DNA of 64,000 nt from Bettongia penicillata ogilbyi (lineage: Eukaryota; Chordata; Mammalia; Diprotodontia; Potoroidae): assembly GCA_023548195.1 (NCBI GenBank), contig JAJHZJ010000268.1, positions 2,654,266-2,718,265 of the forward strand, given 5' to 3'. Below, piece by piece: positions 1-11,635 of the stretch; the stretch's first letter is position 1; each line of letters opens with the position of its first letter. The position numbers and the translations under genes are program-made. A model generated the notes under the pieces. It saw only the letters and a program-made list of their open reading frames with translations, was not told the origin of the DNA and ran no database searches.

Positions 1-664
1 AGCAAAAATGATCTTACCACATTTTTGATTTGTGCATTCCTAAAAGTAATTACTTTTCCCATGGTGGGCATGTTGGGGGAGAGAAGATTTCCTTAATGAA
101 CTCTGTGTAGTTGCTGCTGTGCATGCCCAGATTAAGTTTAGGTCATAACTTTCTTGAGAGGTCAAAGTGCTAAAGAAGGTGAGTTGGGAGTTTACAGGGC
201 TTTTATAGGGGGCAGAATAGAGGGTATGTTAAGCTGTATTTAGAGAAGGGTAGATGTGGTTGTGCTGGAGTTAAGTCTTATCATTCATTGCCTATTAAAA
301 GGAGAGTGGGATTCAACCTTTCTTTCCACCCTCTGATTGTATGACCATTTATCCCATGGAGTCAAACAATGGTTCCCTTGTGGTTGTGATCTGGTCTGTC
401 CTTTGTAGACTACTACCATAGAATATTCAAAATAATATACCAATCAATGATCATTAGGAGTTTATAGTACTGTTGGGGGTGGGGGGTGGGGGAGAGATGA
501 ATAGTTACCCACAAGGAATAAATAGTGATACTTTCTCTATTCACCTCAATTAGGAATGATCTGACCCTCCGTGAACATGATTCAAACATGTCTAAAAAAT
601 TATTAAACTACTGCTAAGTGAAGAAAATGAATGAAGTTTTGGAAGTTGTACTAAAATAAATAAA
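1..664. other. Unique non-coding DNA
   Basis: No repeat family, gene or RNA recognised. It holds one G-rich tract at 475-492 (three G runs of 5, 6 and 5 separated by single T), which could form a G-rich secondary structure but lacks a clear fourth run. Confidence 0.5.

Positions 665-880
665 ATAATGTACCTGTCCTTGTGGAGCTAACAATTTAGT
701 GGCAAATTTAACTCACAAAGAAATAACTATAATACAAAACAGATTGTGAATAAAACAAATATATCAAATAGATTTGAAAATTCCTAATTATTATGATAAG
801 AATACAGTGAAGAATGGCTGGGTAAAGGGATGTGGTATCCTACATTTCCTGGTGGAAGACTAAAACAGGCATTCCACTAT
665..880 (+). repeat. LINE-derived dispersed repeat (CR1/L2-like 3' region)
   Basis: The text reads like the 'tgtccttgtggagctaacaa' module that recurs at 2.5, 16.3, 31.9, 37.8 and 49.4 kb. 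In intact copies it follows a 'tttattaagcacctactatgtgccaggcactgtgct' type head, which is missing here. The exact family name is uncertain. The copy is old and has no open frame. Confidence 0.45.

Positions 881-929
881 ATGAAGCATTTTAGCCTTCA
901 TTCATCATATATTTCTTCAAAAACCTCTC

Positions 930-1540
930 CATCCTCCAGAATACTCTATTTCTTTTAAAGGCACAATCATTCCAGGTTAGCAGTCTCAGAGAGATCTTTG
1001 ATTATTTCTTCTTCTTTACTACAACCTCTTCTCCATCCCATATTCAATCACTTGTTGGGTCTTGTCTATTCTTCCCCCGCACCTCTTATATTTATCCCAT
1101 TCTCTCCTCTTACATGGCTTTTACACCTGTTCAAACCCTTATCATCTTTCACTTGACTATTTCAATAGTCTCACTACTGGTCTCCTTGCTTCTAAACTTT
1201 GACTTTCTTATCTCTGATCCGTTGTCTACACAGCTCACAAACTGATATTCCTATAGACAGTTTTGACCATGTTGTTCCCATACTCAAAAGTTTTTGGTGG
1301 TTTCCTAATTTTAGAATAAAAGGCAAAATCCTCAGCCTGAAATTTAAAACCTTCTATGATAGAGTTCTTACCTATCTTTCTAGGTTTGTTTCATATTGCA
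1401 GCCCATTGTGAATTCTCTATTCTAGTCAAATTGATCTGGTAATGACTACTTGTCCAGGACTTTGCATTTCCTGGTTCAGTGAACTCAGTACAGACATTTC
1501 TCAGTCTGGGATTCATGCCTTCCACACCTTTACCTCTTAG
930..1540 (+). repeat. L2 LINE fragment
   Basis: Pyrimidine-rich text typical of the L2 ORF2 end and 3' UTR: a 'cacctgttcaaacccttatc' type stretch, then the 'gaccatgttgttcccatactcaaaa' and 'ttcctaattttagaataaaaggcaaaatcctcagcctg' modules in the expected order. It is heavily decayed. The short frame at 1199-1411 is part of it and is not a gene. Confidence 0.65.

Positions 1541-1690
1541 AATCCTGCCTCAGATATGTATCAAATGTGAGACTCTGAGCAAGTCAGTTAACCTCTCTCT
1601 AGGCTTCAGGTCCTAATCTGTAAAACTGAGGCAACTGGACTGGATGACCTGTGAGGAATCTCCCAGTTCTCCAGTTGTAACCCTATAACT
1541..1690 (+). 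repeat. MIR-type SINE fragment
   Basis: CORE text 'gactctgagcaagtcagttaacctc', then 'tctgtaaaactgaggcaactggactggatgacct', ending in the 'ctcccagttctcc' type tail. The 5' tRNA-like head is lost. Confidence 0.65.

Positions 1691-2094
1691 GTATGCCCTT
1701 CAAAAATAGTCCCAAATAGAAGAGTTTTGTGGAACCCAGTGGAACAATGATAATCAGAAGACTATGGATAAAGATTGCAGAGTTTTTATTCATGTTTCCA
1801 TTACTCCTACCTGAGAGAATCTTCCTGATGCTCTGGAGAAGATTAAATTTATAATGAAACAGCCACCATGAGACTCACATGACTGCCCAGTATTTGTAGA
1901 GCATTAGTTTTTCATTAAATCTACTTCCATGTGACTTCATCTCAGGCTTAATTTTCAAGACTATTTCTCATGCATCTTTCTACATATAGAAGGGAGAAAA
2001 TGTCTTCTTCCTCACAACTATTTAAGTATCTGATGCACCTGAATTTGTGCTAAAAACACTGCCAACAGTCACATTGCACTAGAACTCTGAGACC
1691..2094. other. Unique non-coding DNA
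   Basis: No repeat or coding signal recognised; mixed AT-rich sequence. Confidence 0.45.

Positions 2095-2342
2095 ACAAAT
2101 GGCGGTATAGTGGATAGAGTTCTGGATATAAAATAAGAAAATCCTGCATTCTAGTTCAGATTCACCTTATGTGTGACCTTGGACAAGTTACTTACCCTCT
2201 ATCTTCTTCAGTTTCCACATCTCTGAAATGGGTATCATAATGATGCCTATTTCCCAGTGTTGCAAGGATCAAATAAATTAATATACATAAAATTATTTGG
2301 AATCCTTAAAGATCCATATAAATATTAGCTATTATTACTACT
2095..2342 (+). repeat. MIR-type SINE, near full length
   Basis: tRNA-like head 'ggcggtatagtggatagagt', CORE 'gtgtgaccttggacaagttac', 'tctgaaatgggtatcataatg', and the tail 'gttgcaaggatcaaataaatta' followed by 'aatattagctattattacta'. All modules are in sense order. Confidence 0.8.

Positions 2343-2489
2343 TCCCAACAATTTTAAGTGACAGATGAAATATCCATAGCCTGTGCTTGCTGAGGGAACC
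2401 CAATATATAGCAAGCACAGTTACAAGATTTATTGTCTTCTCAGTCTCTGAAATGGAGGGAGCAATATTTTTGCAATGGGAATAAAAAAA

Positions 2490-2755
2490 GAAGCTAACGG
2501 CTGTCCCTTCCCTCAAGGTGTTTACAATCTAATGAGGGAAACAACATGTAAACAAAAAATACACAAATCAAGCCCTGTGCAGAATAAATATGAAATAATT
2601 GACAGACAGAAGGCATTGGAATTCAGAGAGGTTAGAAATGGCTTCTTGTAGGAGGTGAGATTTTAGTTTGAACTTAATCAGTGCCAGAGAGGTCAGTATT
2701 GAGAAAGGAGGAGGGAAGAGTGTTCCAGGCATGGGGGACAGTCAAAGCATGTGAA
2490..2755 (+). repeat. LINE-derived dispersed repeat (CR1/L2-like 3' region)
   Basis: Modules in order: 'ccctcaaggtgtttacaatc', 'aaacaacatgtaaacaaa', 'aggcattggaattcagag', 'ggcttcttgtaggaggtgag', 'gtgttccaggcatgggggac'. The same module order recurs at 11.3, 16.3, 20.6 and 41.1 kb. Family name uncertain. 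Confidence 0.6.

Positions 2756-2925
2756 GCTTTGGTTCTAAGTCCCGTCTCTACTAATTAGTATCTGTATAAC
2801 CCTGGCCAAATCAGTACCGTACTCTGAGGCTTAGTTCCTTCCTGTGAAATGGAGAGGTATCTGTTGTACACACTTTACTGGGTTGCTGTGAATCCTATTG
2901 TAAAAGGATTTATCATTATCATCAG
2756..2925 (+). repeat. MIR-type SINE fragment
   Basis: Decayed CORE ('ataaccctggccaaatcagt'), 'ctcagtttcct'-like segment, then 'tgtgaaatggagaggtatct' and a 'gggttgctgtgaatcc' tail. It abuts the LINE-derived repeat upstream. Confidence 0.6.

Positions 2926-3746
2926 TATCACCATCATTGCCCTTCATCTGTGCATAATTTTGGGTTTTGGATGTCCAAAGTTATGCAGAAATGTGGTTCA
3001 ATTCATTTCAGCAAACCCTGGCTAAGCTTCTACCCTATGTAAAGCACAGTGCTGGGTTCTGGGCCAGTACAGAATTGTACTAAGCCCAAGAAGAGGAGGA
3101 GGAGGAGGAAAACATTCTATTTCAGCCTCCTTGGGGATCCCCAGCATGAAGCGGGAGGTCACACAGGATTTCATTTTATTCTTAAAACATCCTGGGGAAG
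3201 TAGATAGGGACATGTGCTCTTTCCATTAGACAGTATTGCCTGATTCCATGGGTTTTGATCACTTTCCCATGTGTTTAGTTTGGCAGGCAATTGCGATTCC
3301 AGCCTGGTATCTGATCCATAATAAAACCACGGCAAACACAACCTGCTTGCTGCATGCCTTGGAGGCACCAGGGTCTCCATCCCCTGAAAGCAAGAGTATG
3401 GGCAAGTGTGCCTGGAAGCAAGATACACTAATTTCTCCTGCTCCAGAGAGCTTGCTAGGCTCTTTTACAACCAGGATTGTGGAGCGTCTCAGTTTCACAG
3501 CATGTGACCTAACAAATCCAGTCACAGAGGACAATTTTGAGGAACAAGCTAGATATTCACACATACCTCAGCCCACTCCCCTAAATTCAGCTCATGGTCC
3601 AGTAACCGTATCACATTAACTAATTTTTTTTTAACACTTAATCCTATTTCTGTATTCCTATTCTTTATCAAAAAACAAAATAGAACTGAGGGTAACATCC
3701 TGTACTTGGAATCCAGAGAGAACTAGGCTCCAGTAGCAAAGGTACT
2926..3746. other. Mostly unique DNA with short chance open frames
   Basis: A short 'acagtgctgggttctgggcc' scrap of the LINE-derived repeat lies near 3000-3070 and a GAGGAG run near 3090. 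Overlapping open frames on both strands at 3236-3619 (plus) and 3259-3564 (minus) coincide with locally higher GC. They lack a convincing start, splice signals or a recognisable domain. Confidence 0.45.

Positions 3747-3875
3747 TTTTAACCTTCATTTTACTAATGAGACTACTGAAACTTAGCGATGTTAATGTAC
3801 TTGCCCAATACTCTCACAGCCAGCATGTGCTGGGATCTGAATTTTTATTCTGTTCTCTTGACCTAAGGTCTAGGA
3747..3875 (-). repeat. MIR-type SINE fragment, antisense
   Basis: Antisense order: 'ttttactaatgagactactgaaactta', 'ttgcccaatactctcacagcc', 'gggatctgaatttt', a degraded reverse of the CORE and tRNA-like head. Confidence 0.55.

Positions 3876-3967
3876 GGTACTACTTTATTTAATTAACATG
3901 AACTATTTTCTCCTATCAGAGAAAGTGGTTGAACTTTGCACCAGAATAGGAGTATTTTAAGAGAAAT

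Positions 3968-4212
3968 TGAGGTGGAGCAGCGATATAGTGTAAGATCTGG
4001 AATCAAAAAGACTTCCTGAATTCAAATCTGGCCTCAGACACTTATATCCATGTGACCCTGGGCAAGTCACTTGACCCTGTTTCCCTCAGTTTCCTCATCT
4101 GTAAGATGAGTTGGAGAAGGAAAGAACGAACCACTTAAGTATCTTTGCCAGGATAATCTTAGATAATGGTGGGGGAGAGTTGGACACAACTAAAAAAAAA
4201 AAAGACAATAAA
3968..4212 (+). repeat. Mar-1-type CORE-SINE
   Basis: tRNA-like head (gagcagcgatatagtgtaag), 'aattcaaatctggcctcagac', 'gtgaccctgggcaagtcact', 'gatgagttggagaaggaaag', then the RTE-type tail 'gagttggacacaactaaaa' and an A-run. The RTE-type tail is the marsupial hallmark. Confidence 0.85.

Positions 4213-4554
4213 AAAAGGAAGATTTTTAAAAGGTTTGAAACTTGAGATATGGATAAGTCTATGGGAGGTCAAACGTGTAAGAGTGGAGTAGGGGGGTGGG
4301 TATGGTTGCCTAGAGTGTTGGAAGAGAAATGAGTGCCTCAGGGTACTGTTGCCTGGGGCAGGAAGGGGAACAAGATCAAAGGGAAGGCTAGGAGATCATA
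4401 AAATGCAATCTTTGCCTGTACAACTTCGCCTCAGGCAGACAAAGACCAGGAAAATCGGGTGTATACAAACCTCACATATTTGTGAAGGTTTTTTTCACAG
4501 AATTTGATTCTATAGGTTGATTCCAACTATGTAACTCAACTCAGTTGGGATTAC
4213..4554. other. Unique non-coding DNA
   Basis: Purine-rich on the plus strand, no recognisable repeat. Confidence 0.4.

Positions 4555-4765
4555 TAATTTAACATTTATTTAGGTTTCAAGGTTTACAAAGTTCTTTCCT
4601 GACAATGACTCTGCTAGGTGAACAGCGTGTTACCTCATCCCCCTGAGACTCAGAGCTGGGAAGACATTTATTTGTCTAGGGTCAAACAGCTTTGAATACT
4701 CACATCCAAGACTTGAACCCAGATCTCCTGACTCCAGATCTCATGTTCTTTCTACTTTGCCAGGT
4555..4765 (-). repeat. MIR-type SINE, antisense
   Basis: Reverse order modules: 'aacatttatttaggtttcaaggtttacaaagttc', a degraded middle, 'cttgaacccagatctcctgac' and 'ttctttctactttgccag', which is the reverse of the tRNA-like head. 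Confidence 0.65.

Positions 4766-5219
4766 ACCGTCCCACTCTCTTGTATATCTTATCGATCAGG
4801 TAACATTGAAAAGGATATTATCTATCATATTGCACAGGATAGTGTACAAATAGGAAAAGTAGAAGGGATTTCTGTCTTATGAAAATAGTAAATGCGATTT
4901 ATTCTATGAATAGGGAAAGCTAAAAATTTCTTCAAAATAAAGCACTGCATGTATTCAAAACTTTCTCTGAATTGTATCACTTAGTAAAGTTTACTAGCTA
5001 AATCAAAAATTCTCTGTCACATAAAACCACTGATATCTTCCTTGTGAGTTTGTTTACTCATAGCTCCTGGCTTACAGATAAATATATGTTGAATTCAATT
5101 GCATTTGCCTATTGTTGTTAATAGGAAATTATAGGATTGGAATGGAATTCATGCTCTCTTCCCAAAAAGAAGTGAATGATATTACAGCCAGGACAAAGAG
5201 GGACTGACTTCTTTTATGA
4766..5219. other. Unique AT-rich DNA
   Basis: No repeat family or gene recognised. Confidence 0.4.

Positions 5220-5872
5220 AGTCCTGACTGTAAGAAGAAACTCATTGGGTTTAGAGCCAGAGGGCAAGGGTTCAAATTCTGGCTTTGTTCCTTTAGTGGT
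5301 TTGAGCGCATTTAGGCACGTTATTTTGTCTCCCTCGTTCTCAGTTTTCTCATCCATTAAAAAGGGGTTTACATTAGATTATCTTATAGGTCTCTTTCAAT
5401 CCTGAATCACATGACCTGTCCATAATCAGAAGGCAGTTGTTAGAAAGAAACTTCCTGTGTGATAGAAATAGAAATGGATTCCAATCCTGGCTCTTCTACT
5501 TGAGTACTATTGAACCTGGCAAATCACTTCTCCCTGTCTCTCAGTTTCCTCATATGTCAAATATAGTCTAGGTAATCTTTGATGTCCCTTAGGGCTCTAA
5601 ATTTATGATCCCACAAGCAACTAGTTTATGCAACCAATAGAGCTCTGGACAAAGAGTTAGAAGTTCTCTGACTTCAAATTGGCCTCAAATACTTAGTATC
5701 CGTGAGACCCTAGACTAGTTTTCTAACTCCTGTCTGCCTCAGTTTTTTTGTCTTTAAAATGGGGATAATAATAGTACTTGTCTCACAGGGTTGTTATGAG
5801 GTTCAAATGAGATAATATTTGTAAGGCACTTAGCAAAACTTCTTATTTAAAGTGCTAGCTGTGATTATTATA
5220..5872 (+). repeat. Three MIR-type SINEs in tandem
   Basis: Three successive sense copies: about 5220-5405 (ends 'ataggtctctttcaatcctgaatc'), 5455-5612 (ends 'gtcccttagggctctaaatttatgatcc') and 5625-5872 (long-tailed form, 'gggttgttatgaggttcaaatgagataata' then 'gtgctagctgtgattatta'). 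The first two have the short 'ccttccagctctaaat' type ending and the third the long ending, so they belong to different subfamilies. Confidence 0.7.

Positions 5873-6785
5873 TTCCATTTTTTTTCTCTCAAAGGAGATG
5901 TTTTAGGTAAGAGTCTCATAAACCTTCACCACACATCTCATCTCCCCAAGCAAGGGCAAGGACAAAGCCAGTTATTGTATTTCAACATGGGATCTGGTAA
6001 CTGTTATGTGAGGAGCAGGGAAGGGAGGAGGCAGTTTAGGTTAACAATTAAGGGACTGGTCAACGTGGGAATTTTGGAGCTAATTCTTTTTCCCACCAGA
6101 GGATTTTTTTTTTTCCAAGTCCTGAGTCCCTCTAACCTCAATTCCCAGGATGGATGCTCATGGCATTCTGATACTGCTTCTTGGACTCTGACCTACAGAT
6201 CTGAGCAGAAAACCACTTTGGGCAGGCAGTTTTGTCTGCTGTGTTTACAACGTGCATAAGCAGCACACTTTTGATCTTGGTTTATGGCTCTGAGGTCTTC
6301 ATCCCTGCTTAGAAGATAGGCGAATGATAAGTGTGAGGGAGGGATAAGAGTCAACAAACAAGGCTAGACTTTGTTCTAGGGAAACTTGTCTGTCTGAGCT
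6401 TCTTGGAGAATCTCAGAACCTCTGGGACATCTCATCACATTGAACCAGTTCCATTGTTATTAAGGTACAGGCAATCCTTTTCCCAAATGCCACTTTCTTC
6501 TAGTCTAGTGTAACTTCCTTGTCTAGCCATATCCAGCTGGGGGGAGGAAGAAACCAGAAAGTAGACTTTAAGTCCTGGCATTTCCAGGAAGCAGCTCCTA
6601 CAAGCTCTTAACATATAAATCAGATCAATTATAAAGAGTGCCAGATATGACCTTCCCCCTCTGATCTCACAGGGCACTAATAATAATGCCAGCTCAATTG
6701 TTTTATTATATTTCAAAAAATCGCAAAGTATTTTCCTCACAACAATCCTGTAAATATTTTTTATGCATCTTATACCAATAGATCC
5873..6785. other. Unique non-coding DNA
   Basis: Contains an open frame at 5852-6259 that starts inside the preceding SINE tail and shows no domain, and one at 6435-6740 (minus) likewise. I see no splice or codon-use support for either. Confidence 0.45.

Positions 6786-6945
6786 TTAGAATCATAGCAT
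6801 TTAATACTTGGAAGGCACTTCAGCCACTCTAAGGAATTGCCGCTATAAGGTATCTGTCTGGTGGCAGACAGCCTTTACTTTAACACCTCCCAGGAAGGAG
6901 AGCTCATAAATTACTGAGAAATCCATTCAGTGTTCCAACGTGTCT
6786..6945 (-). repeat. L3 (CR1-clade) LINE 3' UTR, antisense
   Basis: Antisense modules 'agaatcatagcatttaatacttggaaggcactt', then 'cagacagcctttactttaacacctccc' and 'gagagctcataaattactgag', the order seen in CR1/L3 3' UTRs. Confidence 0.65.

Positions 6946-7018
6946 GTCCCAGTAGAATATGCACCTTTTGAGGGTAGGGACTATTTTCGCTTGTCTTTAT
7001 CTTCAGAATACAGTGCCT
6946..7018 (+). repeat. L2 LINE 3' end, truncated
   Basis: 'tttgagggtagggactattttc' and 'tcagaatacagtgccttcc' match the L2 terminal module. It stops where the antisense L1 begins, so the L1 probably inserted into it. 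Confidence 0.5.

Positions 7019-7660
7019 TCCTTTTCATAATTTTTATTTGTTTTATTTTTAATTTATAGAAGAAAACAAGCATTTCTATAACATAGAATAAAAAAAACAC
7101 ACTCAAAACTGCAAATCTATTATGCACAACCTGCTATTCTTTTAAAATATATAATGAAGTTATCATGTAATTTTTTTCTTTTTTCTTCCTCCCCACCTCT
7201 GTTCCTCAGATGGCTACCTTTAGATACAAATATGTGTGCATAAATATATAATATGTTTATCCTATTATATGTAAATATAATAAGTAATACATACACACAT
7301 ATATGTGTGTACAGATAGCATCTTTCTTCATTTGTCCTTTGTAGTTAATTTGGGTATTTATAACAGTCAAAATGACTTATTTGCTCAAAGTTGTTCATAA
7401 AATTATATTCCTGTTACTGTATACACCATTCTCTTGGTTCTGCCTGTTTTATTTTTTGTTGTTTCATGCAAGTCTATCCAGATTTTTCTAAAATAATAGA
7501 GCTCATCATTTCTTATATCACAGTAATGTTCCATCACAATCATATACCACAACTCATTCAGTTGACAGGCATCCCCACAATTTCCAGTTCCATGCCACCG
7601 CAAAGAGAGCTGCTATAAATATTTTATAATGTATACTTTGTTTTTCCTTTTCCCTAATCA
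7019..7660 (-). repeat. L1 LINE 3' end, antisense
   Basis: Reading the minus strand gives the end of L1 ORF2. The frame at 7403-7603 contains a short tract reading N-E-L-W-Y-M-I-V-M-E and another reading W-I-D-L-H-E-T-T-K-N, typical of marsupial L1 C-termini. It is followed by the 3' UTR with an internal TA/CA microsatellite (7225-7310). The element is 5' truncated and dead. Confidence 0.8.

Positions 7661-7769
7661 TCTTTGGAAAATAGTAAGCATATAGCCTCCTACCTTTCCA
7701 GGCATCTTACATCTTACTCGTTTCCCCCACGTACATACAGTGTCACTTGGTGATGCTGATCTCTTTGTT

Positions 7770-8172
7770 TCTCTCAAGATTTGTTCCACCTCCAGACTCT
7801 GAGCATTTTCACCCACTTCCCATGTCTGAATTTACCTCGCCCTCATCCCCACCCTCACCCTCACCCTCAGGCTTCACTCCACCTCTATCTCCTGACTTCC
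7901 CTGACTTCTTCAAGTCCTAGCTAAAATCCTATGTGTTACTAGAAGCCTTTCCTATTCCCTCTTAATGCTAGTGACTTACCTCTATTAATTATTTCCAGTT
8001 CATCATGCATATAGTTTATGTGTACATAGTTGTCTGCACATTGCCTCCCTCAAAGGACTGATAGCTCCTAAAGAGTAAAAACTGTCTTTTGCCTTTCTTT
8101 GTATTTCCCAATGAGCAGCACACAGGAGGCACTCAATAAATGCTAGTTGATGCTAGTTGATTAAAAAGTCAA
7770..8172 (+). repeat. L2 LINE 3' end
   Basis: Terminal L2 order: a C-rich 'ccctcaccctcaccctcaggc' run, 'gacttcttcaagtcctagctaaaatcc', 'agaagcctttcctattccct', 'atagctcctaaagagtaaaaactgtc', 'gcacacaggaggcactcaataaatgctagttga'. The last 10 bases are duplicated in tandem. Confidence 0.8.

Positions 8173-8184
8173 CAGAGATGTGTG

Positions 8185-8275
8185 GTCATGTGTCTATTAT
8201 TAACAGTAATAGTAGTTCATATTTACACAGCATTTTAAATTTTACAAAACACTTAGCATTCACTATCTTATTTGA
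8185..8275 (-). repeat. MIR3/long-tailed SINE tail, antisense
   Basis: 'aatagtagttcatatttacacagcattttaaattttacaaaacacttagca' is the reverse of the 'aagcgctttacaaa...gctattatta' SINE tail. The rest is missing. Confidence 0.55.

Positions 8276-8394
8276 AGTTGAAGTCATAGCTGGCAACTTC
8301 CAGGATCTCCCATGGAATCTCCCTGTATACTATTGCCATACAAGGAATATTGAGCTTCATGGATCATTAATCTGAGTAATTTAGCAATTCAATT

Positions 8395-8535
8395 CAGCAT
8401 TTCAATGATTCAATAAGCATTTATTAAGGGTTTGTTACGTGCAAAACATTCAGCTAGATGCTGGAGATAAAAAGACAAAAACCATATATTTCCTATTCCT
8501 GAGGGATTTATATTCTCCTATTGGCCAAGGTCTAT
8395..8535 (+). repeat. LINE-derived dispersed repeat, head
   Basis: 'ttcaataagcatttattaagggtttgttacgtgcaaaac' then 'agatgctggagataaaaagacaaaa', the head module of the family also seen at 13.4, 16.3, 31.8 and 49.3 kb. 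Confidence 0.6.

Positions 8536-9374
8536 ATGATTCTGAATTTAAGGTCCTTCTCTTTGCTCCTTGGATAAATGAAGTAGAGATGAAATCCCAT
8601 CCTTTGGATCCTTATGACCTAGATCAGGTATGGGCATTTATTCTAGTCTGTAGTCTCTCCTGTTTTTACTGAGCCTGTGAGATCTTATGATTGAAATGGA
8701 ACTTATGATCAGATAAAGAAGCAGATTTACCAGAGAGGTCAACAGTAACCGTTTATAAAGAGAAAATAGCAGAATAGCATTCCACTACTGCAAATGAAGT
8801 ATAATTAAGTAAATAATTCAATCTATTTACATAGAATAAACTTTATATCTTTCCACATCTTAAAAATGTTTTTTACACGTTTAAATTTTTTTCAATGTAC
8901 ACTAAGTCTTCCTTTAGTAGCCACTTGCTTATGGGATCTGACAGTGAATTCTCAAGATTCTGGCACATATTCTTTAATTCTTCCTCCAGAAACCACACTG
9001 TTTATCACATTGGATTTTAAGTGTATATTTGATGAATAATCCATTTTCCCAAGTCTAGCATAGAGTATAACTCATAGTTTTCCTATGGAGATTTAAATCA
9101 AGTTCCTAGGCCATTGAAGTATATTTATCTCTATCTCCTGTATAAGTTTCTTAACCTTTTATGATGTGTGTAGTATGATGCAAACCTGGGTTATAGTATT
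9201 CCATCTCCACTTGGGAATTTTTATATTTCCAGAACAATTTGGCTTCTGTGTGTTCCTTCAATTGATATGAGCCTCCCTTGTGGATTGTAAGTAAAAAAAA
9301 AAGTTCCCTAGACACTTTTAGGTGGATGTTTTATACTCTGGTGAAGATGTCCAAACTTGTAGGCTTACCTGAAT
8536..9374. other. Unique AT-rich DNA
   Basis: No repeat or gene recognised. A short A-run lies near 9293-9302. Confidence 0.4.

Positions 9375-9456
9375 GATAATGCTAGATAATGCTAGCTAGA
9401 TAATTAGATAATGCTGGATTCTAGATAATGCTAGAATAATGCTAGGTTCTGCTAGA
9375..9456 (+). repeat. Short imperfect tandem repeat, unit about 10-11 bp
   Basis: Seven or so imperfect copies of a 'gataatgctag' unit, some truncated, occupy about 80 bp in otherwise unique DNA. Confidence 0.75.

Positions 9457-9624
9457 ATTTTTTTAAAAAGTATATTTCATCAGTAAGAAAGCTTAGTACT
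9501 TCTTAGTACTCCTAAGTGATGTTAGTTCTCAGTGAATTATGACCATGCCACATGATACTTGTGACATTCTCACCAAATTATGCCCTTATTCCAAAGGACT
9601 CCAGGATAAGGACTTCCTTTGATA

Positions 9625-9760
9625 AGCAGTGTGATTCTAACAAAGTCATTTCCCTTTCTGGAGCCCCTTCTATCAAATGGAGACCACATGAATCACACTA
9701 CCCACCTCATAGGGTTGTTGTGAGCAGGCTACTTTGGAAACCTTGAAGAATTACAGCTCT
9625..9760 (+). repeat. Degenerate MIR-type SINE
   Basis: 'gattctaacaaagtcatttccctttctgg', 'tcaaatggagaccacatgaatcac', 'cctcatagggttgttgtgagcag' keep the MIR module order. Much decayed. Confidence 0.5.

Positions 9761-10849
9761 GATTAGAATGTATATTCTCTTGGCCTTATCTACATATACA
9801 CAGCTGCTGTTTGAGAATCAGCAGCCAACTCTGAAAACCCCTAAACTTTCTTGGTGCCCTTTTTCATTAAGGCTGAGGAGTTTACGCCTATCCTGCTGAC
9901 ACAGTCAATAAAGTAGAAGCTGCTTATTCTAAACACAGGACGTCATGCTTGCTGAAAATGGGAACCTATCAAAGCCAGGCAGCGGCATTCAGTTGGCAGG
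10001 CTTGCAAGGCATAGGGCTCTACCTGAGGGGGCCTTCAAGCAAATTGTTTATGCCAAAGTGCCAAGCCTTTTCATTGTCATCATCCAGTTTCTCTGATAAG
10101 GTACCTTACTCCCACCTTGCAGCACTTTCTTTTGCTCCCCCTTCAAGGGTGGAATGGTGGGGGTTGGGGGCAGAGGCATCATTTTTAGAAGAATTTAAAG
10201 GGATCAATGTAAGAACCTTGCTAGAACATAGACAGTGGCTACAGTTGAGTCCCAAGCTACCCTACAAAGTGAGCAATTTAACATCCCGCATAAAAAAGAC
10301 CATTCTTTCATGACTTATCTGTAAACAGTAGCTTTCTCTTCTTGGAGATATTCCAAGAATACTGTTTCACCCCGTAAGGTATTAGTTAAGCTTTGTGGAA
10401 AATAAGATATGATGAGATGCTTTACAATGCATCTCAAAGAGCCTGAGGTAGAAGGGTGGGGGTGCTTGGTAGGATTTGTTAAACATAGGCTCAGGCTGCC
10501 CAAGGTGAAGAGGAAAACCACTTATGAAGACTTCTTTCTGTGGATAAATCACAGGAAATTTATTCACTGTTTTGGACACCTGAAACACATACATTGAAAA
10601 GAAGCCAACTCTAAGAGTGGTGAATATCGTATATAAAGTAATTCCCTACTCCCACTTTAGGGGAGGATATGGTGCAAAGCTCACTTCAGCATTACCCTAT
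10701 AAAGAGTCTTGCATCCTCCATCCCTTTCTCACATCTGTCATCCTCTCTCATCCCTACGAGTCTGACTGAGGTAGAAGGAAGCAAGGGAGCTCTTTATATA
10801 ACCCAACTCCTGCAAGAGAAGCATATTTTAAGGCTGGTTGGCCACAAGA
9761..10849. other. Repeat-poor unique DNA
   Basis: No SINE or LINE recognised over more than 1 kb. Open frames of 122 codons (9945-10313, plus) and about 70 codons lie here without domain or splice support. G-rich runs at 10157-10172. Confidence 0.45.

Positions 10850-11245
10850 GATTTCAAAAAGGTTTGTTATCACAAATCAATTCAGGCTAATGCTAGAGGG
10901 AGGATCCATTTGCATGTCCCTCTACAGAAGTTGGAAATCCTGGGTAAGATGCATGTTGCTATTAATGGATTTTCCATGTCTGCTCTGGGAGGCTGAAATG
11001 CAACCTGGGAACTAAAGTTTCAAGGGGGAAAAAAAAGAAAAGGAAAGGGAAAAAAAAGCCAATCACTTTGTAAAATTCTTTTGCCTTTAATATAATATAA
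11101 AGATGTTAAAATTGGGGGTTGATCCCTAATTTTTCCCCACTGCATTATGCATTTCCAGAGGCCAGGGGAAATCTGATATTGTATGTCTGAAAGCAGCAAT
11201 AAATGAAGATGTGATGAATTCAGATGGACAAAATTGCTATTTTGG
10850..11245. promoter_or_regulatory. Candidate conserved non-coding element
   Basis: Repeat-free text with a perfect POU octamer ATTTGCAT at 10908-10915, a 'gctattaatgga' homeodomain-type site, and 'ctgcattatgcatttcc' further on. Inference only: conservation was not tested. Confidence 0.35.

Positions 11246-11284
11246 TACCAAAATAAAAACTATCAGCTCCCCTTTAGCACAGTG

Positions 11285-11570
11285 AAAGCATTCTATTTAT
11301 CAATCAAGAAACATTTATCAATTGCTCTTTATGTATCAAGAGCTATGCTAGGTACTGAGACACATACACAAAATAGTGCTGCCCTCAAGGAGAAATTTCA
11401 TCAGGGGAAACATATACATATATGCATATGTATACATATAAAAATGCAAAATATATAAAGAGTAAACTTAAAGGGGAAGGAATTAATAGGGGGAACAGGA
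11501 AAGACGCTAAGTGGGAACTGACTCCTGAGTTGAGCTTGGAAGGAATCTAGGGATTATAAATTATGAACAA
11285..11570 (+). repeat. LINE-derived dispersed repeat with internal TA/CA microsatellite
   Basis: Head 'caatcaagaaacatttatcaattgctctttatgtatcaag', 'gctaggtactgagacacat', 'gctgccctcaaggag', then a 'catatacatatatgcatatg' microsatellite at 11409-11455, then 'gggaactgactcctgagttgagcttggaagga'. Confidence 0.6.

Positions 11571-11635
11571 AAAGTCAAGTATTATATATAGCGACATTTA
11601 TTTAGATCAAATGAGAGTTTGTGAATAAATATGTA

Noticed and set aside
3236..3619. 127-codon plus-strand open frame, with a 101-codon minus frame over it
   Set aside because: No ATG at its start, no splice or codon support, no recognisable domain. Overlap of open frames on both strands fits locally higher GC.
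7403..7603. 66-codon minus frame with clear protein-like character
   Set aside because: It is the C-terminal end of L1 ORF2 in a truncated dead copy, so it is annotated as L1 and not as a gene.
9945..10313. 122-codon plus frame starting with ATG
   Set aside because: No domain, no splice context, irregular codon use, and the surrounding DNA looks like ordinary unique sequence.
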